The notes under the pieces were generated by a model. The model ran no database searches, had not been told where the DNA came from, and saw only the letters and a list, made by a program, of their open reading frames with translations. This document shows, one piece after another, positions 29,485-37,851 of a stretch of 64,000 nucleotides of DNA (within the stretch, counting starts at the first letter, position 1; the number at the start of each line of letters is the position of its first letter). The position numbers and the translations under genes were made by a program. The stretch covers positions 1 to 64,000 of the forward strand of contig JAABRM010000020.1 in the NCBI GenBank assembly GCA_011390955.1. Direction: 5' to 3'. Source of the stretch: Oscillatoriales cyanobacterium (lineage in GTDB: Bacteria > Cyanobacteriota > Cyanobacteriia > Cyanobacteriales > Laspinemataceae).

Positions 29485-31014
29485 TTAAAATCCAGTGTCA
29501 AAGATAATCGGGTTGGAACTAAGAATAGAGTGTCCGTCGTAAAAATCCGTGGCTCTAATGCAAATCATTGTTGGTAGTAGAGACAACGGATCCGGATACG
29601 CTGGTCCAAGATGGACTGTATATGCTTCATAATTTACTATATTTCCTTTTTCCACATATTCTAGAATCGGTCTCTCTACATCTCGGTACATTGGTATGTT
29701 ATTTCTTGTATGATAAAGTGGCACTAAATTTCTTGGTTCTGTCCCTGAGCCTCCTAAAACCCTTGCCAGTAAATGGGCTCTCACTATTATGTTACTTGTA
29801 CTGCGGGTGAAGAAAGGGAAGCTATATCCTCCCGTCCCCGTTCCCGTTCTTAACATTGCTTTCGTTATAGTCGCACTCACTCCGTCTCTCCTTCCATTTG
29901 CAATCGCATTGTACCTGACATATCCATTTGTACTTTTCACATTAGTTCCGTCTGGCATCACAGTGGTTTGTAGAAGTTGGGGTAAATTTTCTGCTAGGTT
30001 TATATTTATTATTTGAGATAGGTTATTAATTCTTGTGGTACTTCTTCCATATCTCCTAGTTCCTGGTTGCACTGGACCTTGATTTAGGCGTGTTCTATAG
30101 CTGTGTCTCTTTCTTCCACTTCTGGTATCAACCCTTTGGATGGTTGCTGACTGTTTATTTGCTGTTACTTCTTTTCCCTCTTTTTTTATATCCTGCTGTA
30201 TCCTGCGACCCTGTTGCACCACATGGGTTAACTCATGGGCAATCAACTCCTGCCCCCCACGACTCCCTGGCTCATACGCTCCCTGCCGAAAGAACACATC
30301 CTGCCCAGTAGTAAACGCCTTCGCCTGAATCGATCGCGCCAACCCATCCGCCTGCGCCCCCGTATGCACGCGCACGCCGCTAAAATCTGCACCAAACTCC
30401 CTTTCCATTGGCTCTCTTAGGGATAGCGACAATGGCTGTCCTCCACCTCTGGCTCGGTTTAATTCGCTTTCCCATTCACTAGAAACGTCTCCACCTTCCC
30501 CGCCAAGTGCCTGAATCGAGATTTTCCGCTGTACGGGATTGGATTCACTGCTGTTGAGATTGACTTGGGGTGCATGAATTCGATTCATAACTTGACGCGC
30601 CACCCGGTCAGCCTCTTGCTCGTACTTATCCCCTGCCGCCCCGACTGTCAGTTTTGCTTGGATGGGAAACCTTCGTGTAGAAGGTGGTTCTGGTGGTTGA
30701 ATAGAAATTTTTGCCAGCCGATTGTTGCCAGTGCTTGACCGTTGGATTTTCTCCGCTTCTTCCCCTGGATTGTCGTTTGCCACCACTTGCTCTGCACGTT
30801 GCACCGTTAACTGTGGCGTAAATGTTTCGTGTTGCGCGATCGCAATTCGTGATAGACGATTACTGCTTTCCGGTGAGCATTGAATATCCTGTGGCGTTGA
30901 ATTTTCGGTCTTCGCTGACTTTTGTTGAGGTGTGGCAAACGGACGTGGGGCAAACTGGCTGGTGGTTTTCTGGAAATTTCCTGCTGTCTTCCTTGAGATA
31001 AACTCTTTGGTCAT
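29485..31014 (-). CDS. DUF4157 (eCIS-type) protein with nuclease-like C-terminal domain
   Basis: A 509-residue protein with a disordered, Gln/Pro-rich N-terminus. A DUF4157 domain follows (about 170-270: MEREFGADFSGVRVHTGAQA and ELIAHELTHVVQQG with its HExxH-like zinc motif). DUF4157 proteins are linked to extracellular contractile injection systems and often carry toxins. The C-terminal 200 residues contain RAHLLARVLGGSGTEPRNLV (about 411-430), which looks like the His/Asn active-site region of DNA/RNA non-specific endonucleases (usually RGH or RAH with a downstream N). I infer a toxin cargo with nuclease activity. No sheath, tube or baseplate genes and no obvious immunity gene are nearby. 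It points against the hph operon, tail to tail with the RT remnant. Confidence 0.72.
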   Translation of the reverse strand: MTKEFISRKTAGNFQKTTSQFAPRPFATPQQKSAKTENSTPQDIQCSPESSNRLSRIAIAQHETFTPQLTVQRAEQVVANDNPGEEAEKIQRSSTGNNRLAKISIQPPEPPSTRRFPIQAKLTVGAAGDKYEQEADRVARQVMNRIHAPQVNLNSSESNPVQRKISIQALGGEGGDVSSEWESELNRARGGGQPLSLSLREPMEREFGADFSGVRVHTGAQADGLARSIQAKAFTTGQDVFFRQGAYEPGSRGGQELIAHELTHVVQQGRRIQQDIKKEGKEVTANKQSATIQRVDTRSGRKRHSYRTRLNQGPVQPGTRRYGRSTTRINNLSQIININLAENLPQLLQTTVMPDGTNVKSTNGYVRYNAIANGRRDGVSATITKAMLRTGTGTGGYSFPFFTRSTSNIIVRAHLLARVLGGSGTEPRNLVPLYHTRNNIPMYRDVERPILEYVEKGNIVNYEAYTVHLGPAYPDPLSLLPTMICIRATDFYDGHSILSSNPIIFDTGF

Positions 31015-31264
31015 GATTCTATTCCAGGGATTAGTAGTGGTTGGGTCTCAGGGTTGACTCAATATCTAAAATATTTTGCCACCCAGAAATATTTGGGATA
31101 TTCCACTTTTACCTTGTCTTTCTTCTTTTGTCTATTCTTTTTGCTCAAAATTTTCATTAATTATTATTTCGGGAGGTAACGAAATATTGAATAGTGTTAC
31201 GATTTTGTAAAAATTTTTCTGTAATAAGCACTCATACAAAATCAATTGCAGATTTTGATTCCCT

Positions 31265-31429
31265 AAAACCCTTGACCCAGCCACGGAAGTCGAGATTATG
31301 AATACCATCGATCATCTGGCTAAAGACCGTACCATTATTATGATCACCCACCGGATTGCTCATGCTTTACGTTCCGATAGAATGTTTGTCATAGAAAAAG
31401 GCCGGATTGTTGTCTCAGATGAACCCTAA
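31265..31429 (+). pseudogene. C-terminal remnant of an ABC-transporter ATPase
   Basis: Bases 31265-31429 translate to about 54 residues containing TLDPATEVEI (D-loop region), DRTIIMITHRIAHALRSDRM (H-loop histidine) and VIEKGRIV, ending in a TAA. This is the end of an exporter-type nucleotide-binding domain; Walker A, the signature motif and the membrane domain are absent. It may be what is left of an exporter or a bacteriocin/peptide ABC transporter once at this locus. Confidence 0.7.
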
Positions 31430-31620
31430 AGATTGACTTAAATAGCCCGCCAGAAACCGGGTTGCTGAAACAAAGATAATAGGACTTACGCAACGACTCT
31501 ATATCTGGGGTCTTGGTGCGTTACGCTTCGCTAACACACCCTACGAATAGCTTGGCTATTGTTGTCAAAGTTATCGCAGAAACCCGGTTTATTTTGCTGC
31601 CTAATCAATTCCCCGGCTGA
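31430..31620. repeat. dispersed palindromic repeats
   Basis: GAAACCGGGTT (about 31453-31463) and AGAAACCCGGTTT (about 31578-31590) face each other around a block running from GGTGCGTTACGC to ACACCCTACG (about 31518-31545), a motif seen again near 34530-34670. These are common cyanobacterial dispersed repeats. No gene is visible. Confidence 0.55.
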
Positions 31621-32067
31621 CTAAACCTCTAATTCACTCACCAGGATAATTTTCAATTCTGTCACCCGACTAAGTTGCACATCATTGGTTAAAAACGCCT
31701 CACAACCAGCTACCAAAGCAGTAGCAATTTGCAAGGCATCGGGTAATTTCAATCGGTATCGTGCCTCGATATCCGCCGCCAGTCGCCCAACTGCCACATC
31801 AATATTAGCCAAGGTTATCCCTTGGGTATTAGTGAGCAAATCTAAAAAATTTTGTGGTAAAGCACTATCACCAAGTCGGAGCGGTAGTACCATACATTCT
31901 GCTAAAGTCACTGGAGATGATATCGCCCGCAACTTACCCTTTTCAATTTCTTGAAATAAGGCATCTACTACAGGAAAAAACGGAGTTACTCCCTGCACAT
32001 AATAAATCACCGGGGCTGTATCGAGATAAATTTGGGATACCCCCTTTAGCGCCGAATAAATCTTCAT
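31621..32067 (-). CDS. PIN-domain toxin (VapC-like)
   Basis: A 148-residue PIN-domain RNase. The first acidic residue is in QIYLDTAPVIYYV, the central Glu in TLAECMVLPLR, and a C-terminal Asp in LKLPDALQIATAL followed by FLTNDVQLSRV, giving the usual acidic metal site. It starts with ATG overlapping the antitoxin stop by 4 bases, the classical arrangement of type II toxin-antitoxin operons. PIN toxins cleave RNA (often tRNA) and are neutralised by the cognate antitoxin. No damage is visible. Confidence 0.85.
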   Translation of the reverse strand: MKIYSALKGVSQIYLDTAPVIYYVQGVTPFFPVVDALFQEIEKGKLRAISSPVTLAECMVLPLRLGDSALPQNFLDLLTNTQGITLANIDVAVGRLAADIEARYRLKLPDALQIATALVAGCEAFLTNDVQLSRVTELKIILVSELEV

Positions 32068-32309
32068 AATCCCTCAAATAACCGCTGTTCTCGTTCTTGC
32101 CATTCCCCCCGTATTTCATTAACCCAATCTTGAGCATCCCGCCCCTCTAGTAAGTTGGGCGCTATCCCCCTAAACTCACTCAGCTTGTGTTTTTTCGGTT
32201 TAATAGTTTGCCGCTTCAATTGCTCCGTTGTATGGCTAATTACTTCCAATTGTTCCTCTGGGTTTAGTTGCTCAATTTCCCGTAAAACTTGCGCTAATAA
32301 CGGACTCAT
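32064..32309 (-). CDS. antitoxin of the PIN toxin
   Basis: An 81-residue small protein directly upstream of, and 4 bases into, the PIN-toxin gene. The N-terminal half (MSPLLAQVLREIEQLNPEEQ and following) is the helical segment seen in many cyanobacterial antitoxins that accompany PIN proteins. The acidic, Trp-containing tail (DWVNEIRGEWQERE) resembles a toxin-neutralising peptide. CAGGAGG upstream of the ATG is a strong ribosome binding site. The role rests on size and context; I do not see a classical AbrB or RHH motif. Confidence 0.7.
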   Translation of the reverse strand: MSPLLAQVLREIEQLNPEEQLEVISHTTEQLKRQTIKPKKHKLSEFRGIAPNLLEGRDAQDWVNEIRGEWQEREQRLFEGL

Positions 32310-32415
32310 AATCTTAACCTCCTGAGATTTTCCTAACTCGCTGCCTTTAATTTAGCAATTGCCGCCACCGTTGCGTCCTAAGCGATCGCCCAAACCAGGT
32401 TTCTTTCAAGAATAT

Positions 32416-32832
32416 TTATAAATTCTCCTGTAAATACCGCAAAAACAAAGCCGGAGTCACAATTTGAGTACCGTGGTAGTATTTCAGGGATAATAAATGA
32501 TTATCCACGGAGACTAAATAATCTGCCTTAGCCTCATAAGCTGCTGCCAAAAATTTATTATCGTCCGGGTCAATTTCATCAAGACGAGTGGCTTGATATG
32601 CCCCTGGAATATGGAGGGCGATCGCGGCAATTTTAGCAACCAACACCACTAAGGTCTGCTCAGAAACGCCCCGCTGCGATAACTTTGCCACTAACTCTTC
32701 TAAAAGTTGGGGTGACATAACCAGGGCAAATTCGCCGTCAACCCAACTATCCAATATTTTCACCGGACTGCTATTCGTTTTGCTGCCAAAAGCCGCCACA
32801 AAAACCGAAGTATCCAGGATAACTTTAAGCAT
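32416..32832 (-). CDS. PIN-domain protein, putative toxin (COG1569-like)
   Basis: A 138-residue protein with PIN landmarks: VILDTSVFVAAFGS near the start, ELVAKL in the middle, and DPDDNKFLAAAYEAKADYLV followed by DNHLLSL, supplying the remaining acidic residues. It belongs to the putative toxin-antitoxin PIN family that pairs with HTH proteins. Its start lies 8 bases inside the upstream HTH gene on the same strand, so the two form an operon. It is a second PIN pair within 1.2 kb of the first and only distantly similar to it. Confidence 0.82.
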   Translation of the reverse strand: MLKVILDTSVFVAAFGSKTNSSPVKILDSWVDGEFALVMSPQLLEELVAKLSQRGVSEQTLVVLVAKIAAIALHIPGAYQATRLDEIDPDDNKFLAAAYEAKADYLVSVDNHLLSLKYYHGTQIVTPALFLRYLQENL

Positions 32833-33247
32833 CTGTTTTTACTGTTTCCATATCTGGGGCGATCGACTTAGAATTAGCGATTTCTGCGCCGACTTGGGCG
32901 CGAACAGCTTGAAAATCTGCCCAGATTTCTTTAGCAGGACGGGGTGGCATTTCCTCAGCTAAAGCAAATCCCTGTTGAATAATCTCACGAGCTTTGGCTA
33001 ACACCTCTAGACTAGGAGCAGTGCGATCGATTTCCACTTCTTCCCAGTCTAAAAACAACAAATCATTAGGAGTACATTGGAAAAAAGCACAGAGTTTTGC
33101 CAATGTCACCAATTCTATACTCTGTGCCTCTTCCTTCTCTAATTGCGTCAGTTCTCGTTCATCAATTCCGGTAAATTCGGCAATTTCCTCGTTAGTAATA
33201 TCGCCACAGTTAGCCTTTAATTCAGATAGTTTAGTTATTACTTTCAT
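32825..33247 (-). CDS. XRE-type helix-turn-helix protein, probable antitoxin
   Basis: A 140-residue protein with an N-terminal Cro/C1-type HTH (about 8-70: ITNEEIAEFTGIDERELTQL, then LVTLAKLCAFFQCTPNDLL). The C-terminal segment, rich in Ala and Glu, is likely to contact the PIN protein. The gene precedes and overlaps the second PIN gene by 8 bases, which supports an antitoxin and autorepressor role. The usual XRE domain is complete. I did not identify an operator with confidence. Confidence 0.75.
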   Translation of the reverse strand: MKVITKLSELKANCGDITNEEIAEFTGIDERELTQLEKEEAQSIELVTLAKLCAFFQCTPNDLLFLDWEEVEIDRTAPSLEVLAKAREIIQQGFALAEEMPPRPAKEIWADFQAVRAQVGAEIANSKSIAPDMETVKTDA

Positions 33248-33510
33248 GGGATTTTAATATTTGATTTTGCTCTGATAATTGATTATAGCATATCTAGCAT
33301 AAAATTATCAACCAAAAATAACATGAACTCCTGATGCGGTCGTGGCGGTTTCATAAAAAGGACGCTCTTTTCCCTCGGCTGAGGTTTGCGCTTGGTGGGT
33401 TTTCAGCTTTTCCTCTAAAAGCGATTCCCGCTTCTGGGGAAAGTGATTGGACGACTTGGGCTAAAGATGCCACTAATTTACAGGGGTTTTCTTTCTTACT
33501 AAACCACGAT

Positions 33511-33655
33511 CGGGCGAAGCATGACCGGAGTAGGGGCGAAGCATTCCGGCAGTCTATTTAATATTTTAACAAATAGGTTATCTGCCGGAATGCTTCGCCC
33601 TTACAATATTTTCAGCAATAATTTGTCTGCGGTCATGCTTCGCCCCTACAGGTGT
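33511..33655. repeat. nested inverted repeat element
   Basis: TAGGGGCGAAGCATTCCGGC (33531-33550) pairs with the near-perfect complement at about 33582-33602. An outer pair, GGGCGAAGCATGACCG (about 33512) and GGTCATGCTTCGCCCC (about 33634-33650), encloses it. This is a non-coding, MITE-like or REP-like unit. The open frame at 33334-33561 runs into it and I regard it as chance. Confidence 0.6.
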
Positions 33656-33720
33656 TTGTGGTTTTTTCGCGGAGAAAATTGGTGTAATTTGGTGTAATAT
33701 TGATAAATTATCATGTGCCA

Positions 33721-33793
33721 AAGAAACCGGGTTTGTTCAACAAATCTTAGCTAAAGTCTCAAAGTTAAAAGTTATTCAAGAAACCCGGTTTCT
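33721..33793. repeat. AACCCGG palindrome pair
   Basis: AAGAAACCGGGTTTG (33721-33735) and CAAGAAACCCGGTTTCT (33777-33793) flank about 40 bases. The inner segment CAACAAATCTTAGCTAAAGT (33739-33758) recurs at about 34264-34283 after another copy of the palindrome, so the unit is larger than the palindrome alone. Confidence 0.6.
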
Positions 33794-33800
33794 CCATCGA

Positions 33801-34210
33801 CTAAAGACTATTCTCGTCCCGGAGACTTTGCACGACTTCCAGAGGCAAATCTGTCAACTTCATCACCTGCTCTACGGTCATTCCTGACTTGAGGAGATTT
33901 CGGGCAATTTGTTGTTTGCCTTGAAGGATTCCCCGTTGTTTACCCCGTTTCTCACCCCGTTGCTCACCTCGTGCTTCTCCAAGCAGTTCTCCTTCGCGGA
34001 GAATTGCTTGATAAATGACTGACTCTCTCATAATATCCCTCCTCCGGAATTTCACTAATCGTATATTCATCTAATACTAATCCAGCTAAAATCTGACTGG
34101 CGGCGGTGAGGTTAGCGATCGCGCCTTGCCTCTATTTTATCCAATTCAGTTGCCACTTGCTTTAAAACTTCATAGCGGTTGTTTGTATTACTCAAAACCG
34201 CAAAGGGCAA
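33801..34210 (-). pseudogene. remnant of an Rpn-family (PD-(D/E)XK) recombination-promoting nuclease
   Basis: Read on the minus strand, three pieces in different frames make a continuous family C-terminus. They are LPFAVLSNTNNRYEVLKQVA (about 34210-34150), NLTAASQILAGLVLDEYTIS (about 34110-34060) and IMRESVIYQAILREGELLGE, running to VMKLTDLPLEVVQSL at 33801. A frameshift sits at a GCGATCGC site near 34115 and another near 34060. The catalytic nuclease core upstream is missing. The Arg/Gly/Gln-rich stretch and the final degenerate helices are typical of these cyanobacterial 'Rpn family/putative transposase' proteins. Confidence 0.65.
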
Positions 34211-34749
34211 CAAACCCGGTAGCTGGAAAAAAATCTCCTAATGGTTCAGAAACCGGGTTTCTGCAACAAATCTTAGCTAAAGTCTGCTCAGAAATAATCC
34301 GTTCTTTGCCCTCACCCCAGACCCCTCTCCCTTTTTGGTAGAGAGATTTAGGGTGAGGGCAATGTGTTAAGTAGGGGCGTTCTCGCATTCGCCCCTACTG
34401 GTGAACAAGCTGTAGATCCACAGTAGACATTTTTAATAATTGCCCGTCACCAAGCCTGATTAAGGCTTTATATCTGATTTTTGGAGATGTCTATTCCAGC
34501 CTAGACGCACCATTACGAGGCAAAATGTAGGGTGTGTTCGCGGAAAGACATAAACAATTAACCTCTATTCCAGTCGTAACGCACCACGGTTTTGGTGGGT
34601 TACGACGCGGAATAAAGGTTATCGCTTTCATGCCAAAATTATCGCCGCGTCTAACCCACCCTACGAATTACTGGATACAGGACTACCGATAATGTTGGAA
34701 AATTTTATGCAATTAATTTTACATGAATATACATCCACAACGCTAAAAT
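34211..34749. repeat. non-coding stretch with dispersed repeats
   Basis: It holds a CAGAAACCGGGTTTCTG palindrome (34248-34264) and an inverted pair around CCCTCACCCC and GGGTGAGGGC (34307-34360). A larger inverted unit (about 34520-34670) has GTAGGGTGTGTT and AACCCACCCTAC at its ends, with TAACGCACC/GGTGGGTTA inside. No gene recognised. Confidence 0.55.
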
Positions 34750-36759
34750 TCAGTCATCAGCAAAATCGTCCGGCAATTCACTGATGAAGCCTAAATCTAA
34801 CGGGGCTAAGTCGAAGTAGGAATATTCTGAAATTAGCAAATCTTGAAGTGGTTTTTCTTCCAGAGAGTTGGGGGCGATCGCCGGGGTGGAGTTGGTGATA
34901 ATTGCCCATAGTAGGGGATTTTTGGGGATAATTTGGCGCGATCGGGCAAACTGATAAACTTGTTCGGCGGTTAATCCATAGTCAGACCTTTGTTGATAAA
35001 CCTGCCATAAAGCTAATAAAGGTTTCAGGTCTGCCGGTTGTAATTTGACCCATTTTCCTCCCATTTGAAAACATAATTTAGTTAGATAACCGTAGGCTTG
35101 CCAATGAGTCGGAATTGCTGGATTTTCAGCACTCAATATACAGCCTTTGGTTAAGTCAAATTTTTCATATTCCACAAGGCGTTTTAAGCTGGCACAAAGG
35201 CTTTGGGGATGGTTTTGTGGGGCGATCGCAATGCCAATTTTCACGATTTGGCCATTTTCTTTGGCGATCGCTCGTAATTGGATATATTTCCCTTTTTGAC
35301 TATGCAAACGGTCAACTCCTTCCAGGGTGACACCCCCAATGGTTTGTCCGATCGCCAACTCTAGGGAAAATTCCAGGATATCCGTTAATAAAGGGCGATC
35401 GGTCAAAGCGCGATCGACTTCTGCCTCGCTTAACCCTTCATGGTCTAAACTATTAGCCCGGGCAAATAGCCGTTCGATCTGTTCTGCGGGGGAAACTTCC
35501 ACGGATTGCACGTTATCCGCACACCAGGCTAAAATTTGCCGAACGGTAAGCTGTTCCCGACCTAATGCTTTTAGCTGATCCGCATCAAAAGGATAGACCG
35601 GAGTTGGTGGGGTTAATTGGTAGGTTTGATAAAAATTTTGCAGCCAAAGGGCAATTAACTGGACAATTTCCTCATCCACCATAGGTCGTAACCGAATTGG
35701 CTCGCCCATATCTGATAAATAAGAGGGAATTCCTTGGGGCAAATTTAGCACTTTATTATGCCAAGTTTGCGGGGTCATTACTGTTAACAGAATTAGGGGA
35801 TGCTTGAGTTGCGATCGGGGAATTGTATCAAACAATCTTTTCACCAAACTGGCCACAATTCTTTCTCGTTTTAACCCGGCTTCTCCTTTATCTCTGGATT
35901 CCACGCGATCGAAACAAATAATCACCCCGTAATAATCACTAATTAAAGTTAAAAGTTGTACCACCGTTTCCCAAGCATCCGTGTCCCGGTATTTGTCCGT
36001 GTGATTCGGCAGCCCCAACTGTTCGGCTTTTTCCGCCGTCAGGGGATGACCCGCTAACCATTTCAAAGCATAAGGAGTTTGGGCATTGCAAAGAGTCCAG
36101 ATAATCCCGCGAAGGATATCCGGTTCGCCAATATTCGGTTTAATTCTGAAAAAGGCTTCGGTCAGTTGATTAATCCAAATTTGGTTTTTCGCCAAGTTAT
36201 TCCCTTGGAGATTTTTTACCAACTCCAAAGGATGAAAAACTCTGGCCTCTGGGTTCACCACTTTTAAGGTTTGGTTGGCAATTTCCGCTGCCAATTGCCA
36301 CCATTGCATCACCCCTTGACTGCCTTTTTGTCGCAACCCATTGACGATGGTTTGTTGGAATTGGTAACGCAACAAGTTGGCATCAGTATATTGGCCTAAA
36401 GAAGTATAGATAAATAAGTTGCCCGGATGAGTTTTCAGGTGATGGCGAATGCGACCAATCAGATGACTTTTACCCGTCCCGGTTGAACCTGTAATCGCGA
36501 TCGAGGTCAGTTTGGGATGATAAGAATTTGCCGTCAGCAGTTCTAAGACCGCATCACTCGCATGACGGTTTAGGGTGGGAAGATCCGGGAAGGGTTCGCC
36601 CCAGATATCTTGGTCGGTGACTACCGGGGGTCGGACAAAGGGGTTGTCTGTGGCGATCGCCTCATGGATCTCTTGCAATAATGAAATAGAACATTCGGCC
36701 ATTTGGGGTTGGGTTATCTGCTTGGATCTAATAGTAACTCTTCTTCTAGTTTGCCTCAA
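34750..36759 (-). CDS. P-loop ATPase of unknown role
   Basis: A 669-residue protein with an N-terminal AAA/STAND-like ATPase core. Walker A is GSTGTGKSH at about residue 90, and a Walker B-like hydrophobic strand ends in an acid at VIICFDRVES (about 280). The ADP/ATP region is followed by a long helical C-terminal half containing ALGREQLTVRQILAWCADN, a winged-helix-like lid. It resembles large cyanobacterial ATPases annotated only as ATP-binding protein; domain order suggests an ATP-driven DNA or protein remodeller. It has no partner gene. The frame begins with TTG at 36759; an ATG at 36702 (MAECSISLL) is the more likely start, though neither has a good ribosome binding site. It stands among toxin-antitoxin genes, so a defence role is possible but not shown. 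Confidence 0.65.
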   Translation of the reverse strand: MRQTRRRVTIRSKQITQPQMAECSISLLQEIHEAIATDNPFVRPPVVTDQDIWGEPFPDLPTLNRHASDAVLELLTANSYHPKLTSIAITGSTGTGKSHLIGRIRHHLKTHPGNLFIYTSLGQYTDANLLRYQFQQTIVNGLRQKGSQGVMQWWQLAAEIANQTLKVVNPEARVFHPLELVKNLQGNNLAKNQIWINQLTEAFFRIKPNIGEPDILRGIIWTLCNAQTPYALKWLAGHPLTAEKAEQLGLPNHTDKYRDTDAWETVVQLLTLISDYYGVIICFDRVESRDKGEAGLKRERIVASLVKRLFDTIPRSQLKHPLILLTVMTPQTWHNKVLNLPQGIPSYLSDMGEPIRLRPMVDEEIVQLIALWLQNFYQTYQLTPPTPVYPFDADQLKALGREQLTVRQILAWCADNVQSVEVSPAEQIERLFARANSLDHEGLSEAEVDRALTDRPLLTDILEFSLELAIGQTIGGVTLEGVDRLHSQKGKYIQLRAIAKENGQIVKIGIAIAPQNHPQSLCASLKRLVEYEKFDLTKGCILSAENPAIPTHWQAYGYLTKLCFQMGGKWVKLQPADLKPLLALWQVYQQRSDYGLTAEQVYQFARSRQIIPKNPLLWAIITNSTPAIAPNSLEEKPLQDLLISEYSYFDLAPLDLGFISELPDDFADD

Positions 36760-36910
36760 ATTCTGACAAATAGTTGTGGAAAATTAATGTTATTTTCCTA
36801 AACCTTCAAAATTATAGCATCAAAGCATCAAAAATTATTGCGACAATTCCGAGGTTTATTTGGGCGCAAGCATTGCGCCCCTACTGTGACATTTTTAATG
36901 GTAAACGGTA

Positions 36911-37149
36911 TTACCAATTTTCTTCTCCTACCGCTTCACCCCAATCATCCTCATCATGCTGCATTTCAGGCGTTACATTTTCCATTCATCTAGGGTATAT
37001 TTGGGTTTTTTAGGAGAGAAAATAATGCGGTAGCCATCGGTATAAATTGACAGTAACGCCCCTTCTGTTAATCCCATTTGTAGCGCGATCGCTGAGGGCA
37101 ATCTCACTCCTAGGGAATTTCCCCATTTGCTGACTTTTTCTGTTGTCAT
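36911..37149 (-). pseudogene. mazE-like AbrB-family antitoxin with single-base frameshift
   Basis: From the ATG at 37149 the reading is MTTEKVSKWGNSLGVRLPSA, then IYTDGYRIIFSPKKPKYTLDEW, a SpoVT/AbrB MazE antitoxin. It stops after 58 residues at 36973. One extra A in the AAAA run before the stop would restore NVTPEMQHDEDDWGEAVGEE, the usual acidic toxin-binding tail, to a stop at 36911. AGGTG precedes the start. No MazF toxin gene follows. Confidence 0.65.
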
Positions 37150-37199
37150 TGTTTCACCTGAAAATCATTGATTAACTAAATACACCATTCATGGCTGTC

Positions 37200-37219
37200 A
37201 TTCCCGCGAATGCGGGAAT
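37200..37219. repeat. dRS3-like palindrome ATTCCC-N8-GGGAAT
   Basis: ATTCCCGCGAATGCGGGAAT. The same palindrome with an AAGG centre occurs inside two genes, at 46778-46797 and 49288-49307. It matches the form of the neisserial dRS3 repeat, but homology is not implied. Confidence 0.6.
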
Positions 37220-37240
37220 GGCTAAAATCATAAATCATCA

Positions 37241-37744
37241 TCAATTCAAAATCTGAATAGCATCAACTTGAAAACCACTCCCACGGGGTAAAGGTTTCCC
37301 ATCCATACCCATAGGATATTGTTCTATGGGACTTTGGGGGACATACGGTTGTGCTTCGATAAAATAGCCTTCAACTTGCACCCGTTGACCCTCATAATCT
37401 GCAAAACTTTCCCAGTCCACCGCATCAGAACCGCGTAAAATTACTCCTTCCTCTGCGGAACGTTCTGCTATTTCTATATCTCCTACATCTAGAACGAAAT
37501 AATCGCCGCCTCCCGCATTCCAAGACTCATAGCTTTTATGCCAAGGTTTGCGAATAACCACACCTGTTAATGTCACCTGTTCTCCTTTGATTTCTGGAGT
37601 AGTTTGTTGCATATTTACCTCTGGTGATTTATTGTTTGTTTCCTGATTTTTGGTTTCCCCTGTAACGGGGTTAGAACAGCCTAGTGTACCGCCGAAAAAT
37701 ACTAAGGCGATCGCTAATCCTGTCAAGCTGATTTTTCTCATCAT
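37241..37744 (-). CDS. hypothetical lipoprotein
   Basis: A 167-residue protein with a lipoprotein signal peptide: basic MMRK, a hydrophobic segment, then the lipobox GTLGCSN with Cys near residue 23, so it is probably anchored to a membrane facing the periplasm. After a polar linker the folded part (about 50-167) contains VTLTGVVIRKPWHKSYESWN, DYFVLDVGDIEIAE and GQRVQVEGYFIEAQ. These give an alternating strand pattern like a small OB-fold. I do not recognise a family. AAAGGAG stands 5 bases before the ATG. The neighbours are unrelated. Confidence 0.6.
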   Translation of the reverse strand: MMRKISLTGLAIALVFFGGTLGCSNPVTGETKNQETNNKSPEVNMQQTTPEIKGEQVTLTGVVIRKPWHKSYESWNAGGGDYFVLDVGDIEIAERSAEEGVILRGSDAVDWESFADYEGQRVQVEGYFIEAQPYVPQSPIEQYPMGMDGKPLPRGSGFQVDAIQILN

Positions 37745-37851
37745 ATACTCCTTTATATCAAAATTACAGAAACGCAGAAACCGAGTTTATTTATTTGGGA
37801 AAACAACCTGTTTTCTGACCCAGACCAGAAACCCGGTTTCTTGAGGAATTA

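Noticed and set aside
33334-33561. 75-codon open frame on the plus strand
   Set aside because: It ends inside the inverted repeat at 33511-33655 and shows no protein-like pattern.
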